In this document: piece after piece, positions 62,914 through 64,000 of the stretch
How the letters are laid out: every line of letters starts with the position of its first letter
Position numbering within the stretch: position 1 is the stretch's first letter
Origin: Streptomyces sp. CB01580
Lineage (GTDB): Bacteria > Actinomycetota > Actinomycetes > Streptomycetales > Streptomycetaceae
Assembly: GCF_001905795.1 (NCBI RefSeq)
Contig: NZ_LIXJ01000012.1
Coordinates: forward strand, 157,512-221,511
Length of the DNA stretch: 64,000 bases
Direction: 5' to 3'
Notes under the pieces: generated by a model
What the model was told of the DNA's origin: nothing
Database searches by the model: none
Seen by the model: the letters and a program-made list of their open reading frames with translations, nothing else
Position numbers and translations under genes: made by a program

Positions 62914-62977
62914 CTGCCTCAAGCTCTCGAACCGGCATGCCGACATGCCGGGCCATACCAACGACTCGAACCCGAAG

Positions 62978-62993
62978 ACTTTAGCACTAAAGT
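62978..62993. promoter_or_regulatory. MarR-type operator between MFS and marR genes
   Basis: ACTTTAG-CA-CTAAAGT is a perfect inverted repeat. On the reverse strand it contains TAAAGT, a -10 for the MFS gene, with TTGTTG 18 bp upstream. It lies 66 bp before the MarR start. Overlap with the promoter suggests repression of both genes by the MarR product. Confidence 0.7.
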
Positions 62994-63058
62994 TAGAAGG
63001 TCAACAATTCAGGTCGAAGGACTTCGATGACTTTGGCGGGCGTGCCATACTGCCCGCC

Positions 63059-63616
63059 ATGTCTGACACCACCGAGCAGCCCGGCCCGCAGGAGCCGAGC
63101 CTCGACGAGCAGATCGCCGCGTATCAGCGGGAGTTCCGCGACCTCGACCCACAGGTCGAACAGGTCGTCTCGGCCCTCGGCCGACTGAACCGCCGGATGA
63201 ACGTGGCGTACGGACGCCAGCTGGCCACCCTCGGCATCAGCAACGCCGAGTGGGAGGTCCTCAAGACCCTGGTGCTGGCCGGCTCCCCCTACCGTCTGGG
63301 TCCGGGCGAGCTCGCGAAGCGCCTCGGCCTCACCCCGGCCGCGATGACCCACCGGATCGACCGCATGGCGGCCGAGGGCCTGGTCACCCGCGACCGGGAC
63401 GAGAACAACCGGGTGCGCGTGATCGTCGAGGTGACCGACGAGGGCCGTACGAAATGGCTGGAGGCGATGCGCATGGCCACCGCCTTCGAGGAGGACCTGC
63501 TCCAGGACTTCACGGCGGAGGAGCGGGGTGCCCTCGGCGACATGCTGATCCGCGTCCTGCGCCGAGTGGAGCACGCCCAGCCGGACGCCGGCGGCCGCCT
63601 CACCGACCTGGACTGA
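63059..63616 (+). CDS. MarR-family transcriptional regulator
   Basis: A 185-residue winged-helix regulator. An acidic N-terminal extension (about 1-35) precedes the MarR core: VEQVVSALGRLNRRMNVAYGRQLATLGISNAEWEVLKTLVLAG, recognition region GPGELAKRLGLTPAAMTHRIDRMAAEGLVTRDRDENNRVRVIVEVTDEG. It should repress the divergent MFS gene and itself through the palindrome at 62978-62993. The ATG at 63059 is used; the longer frame from 62831 runs over the operator. A CATACT -10-like hexamer lies nine bases before the ATG, so the transcript may be nearly leaderless. Confidence 0.94.
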   Translation: MSDTTEQPGPQEPSLDEQIAAYQREFRDLDPQVEQVVSALGRLNRRMNVAYGRQLATLGISNAEWEVLKTLVLAGSPYRLGPGELAKRLGLTPAAMTHRIDRMAAEGLVTRDRDENNRVRVIVEVTDEGRTKWLEAMRMATAFEEDLLQDFTAEERGALGDMLIRVLRRVEHAQPDAGGRLTDLD

Positions 63617-63705
63617 CCCGGCGGTCGGCCCGACGGCCGACGCGATGACCGCCCCGACGGCAGCCGGGGCGGTCGGCCGCCCGGAAACCGCTTGACCTGG
63701 TGGGG

Positions 63706-63734
63706 TTGACATGCCCCACCCCGATCCGTAAAGT
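63706..63734 (+). promoter_or_regulatory. strong vegetative rrn promoter
   Basis: TTGACA (63706-63711), exactly 17 bp, TAAAGT (63729-63734). This is the best sigma-70-type promoter in the window. The -35 sits in the loop of a GGTGGGG / CCCCACC inverted repeat. Confidence 0.85.
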
Positions 63735-63828
63735 TCTTCGAGTTGTCACGGAGCCGGAACGGTCCTGCGACAACCGATCCTGTCGCGGACGCGGCAACCA
63801 AAACTCAGCACGATCTCCCACTCGGGGC

Positions 63829-63848
63829 AATTTCGGCATGCCGAAATT
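63829..63848. promoter_or_regulatory. perfect 20-bp palindrome between rrn promoters
   Basis: AATTTCGGCATGCCGAAATT is perfectly symmetric and lies 95 bp after the first -10 and 41 bp before the next. It could be a regulator site or a stem in the rrn leader RNA. Confidence 0.6.
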
Positions 63849-63888
63849 AATTTCGAGGACTCGATTATGAGTCGCCGGGAAAATCCGC

Positions 63889-63894
63889 TAGAGT
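63889..63894 (+). promoter_or_regulatory. rrn promoter -10 (TAGAGT), upstream copy
   Basis: TAGAGT is followed by TTCGGCGTCGGAA. A TTATGA hexamer 18 bp upstream is a weak -35. It is the first of two similar promoter-like units 79 bp apart. Confidence 0.55.
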
Positions 63895-63967
63895 TTCGGC
63901 GTCGGAACGGCCCAACGGCCGGGAAGGCGAATCCCGCTGACTGGGAATCAGGCCCGAAAGGATCTGA

Positions 63968-63973
63968 TAGAGT
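63968..63973 (+). promoter_or_regulatory. rrn promoter -10 (TAGAGT), downstream copy
   Basis: A second TAGAGT followed by CGGAACCGCCGAA, matching the upstream copy in layout. The -35 (GAATCA at 17 bp) is poor, so it may need an activator. Confidence 0.5.
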
Positions 63974-64000
63974 CGGAACCGCCGAAAGGGAAAAGCGCGA

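Larger units (their letters stand above)
63617..64000 (+). promoter_or_regulatory. multi-promoter leader region of a ribosomal RNA operon
   Basis: 384 bp without a gene and with lower GC. I read it as a Streptomyces rrn upstream region because of several closely spaced promoters, a duplicated TAGAGT-...-CGGAA motif, and the run to the window edge with no start codon. The 16S rRNA gene would begin beyond 64000 and is not present here. Confidence 0.75.

Overview
The window is high-GC actinobacterial chromosome, almost certainly Streptomyces. Evidence: very high third-position GC, frequent GTG starts, GTGA/ATGA stop-start overlaps, and Streptomyces markers (bldC, an atrA-type TetR regulator, an AfsR/SARP regulator, an NsdA-like protein, Lsr2-like and DUF3073 proteins). 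From memory, the gene order matches the S. coelicolor core segment around SCO4070-SCO4122. I see no IS element, prophage, CRISPR array or complete biosynthetic cluster.

1-18 kb: a purine biosynthesis region (purC; purS-purQ-purL; purF; purM) interrupted by a leftward ABC exporter/two-component operon, three tRNA-Gly genes, an lsr2-like gene, a TetR regulator, a sterol-carrier-type protein and a META-domain lipoprotein. 18-34 kb: valine dehydrogenase, bldC, an hrpA helicase, a DsbA/CcdA thiol-redox pair, single tRNA-Asp and a tRNA Glu-Asp-Phe operon, a mini zinc peptidase, a proline-rich lipoprotein, a DEAD-box RNA helicase and a decayed VCBS-repeat protein. 34-44 kb: tRNA-Lys, initiator tRNA-Met, a membrane SpoIIE-type phosphatase, an M23 endopeptidase behind a ydaO (c-di-AMP) riboswitch, an aldo/keto reductase, and a leftward lhgO-trmB-prsW unit. 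44-64 kb: NsdA-like protein, orphan asparagine-synthase-like macrolactam cyclase, large SARP-NB-ARC-TPR regulator, membrane-tethered ECF sigma factor with a carbohydrate-binding tail, AtrA, type II NADH dehydrogenase, PAS-SpoIIE-HATPase phosphatase, a divergent MFS/MarR pair, and finally the promoter region of a ribosomal RNA operon whose 16S gene lies beyond the window.

The most interesting observations are: a tRNA-Gly(UCC) that lacks the conserved D-loop GG and the TTCGA-type T-loop, resembling staphylococcal glycine tRNAs reserved for peptidoglycan; a 172-bp near-palindrome with no gene; the one-polypeptide membrane sigma factor; an orphan lasso/macrolactam-type cyclase with a changed ATP loop; a perfect 42-bp in-frame tandem duplication in the NADH dehydrogenase; and several perfect palindromes at divergent promoters that look like operators. 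All identifications rest on reading the sequence and on recalled family knowledge; no search was run.
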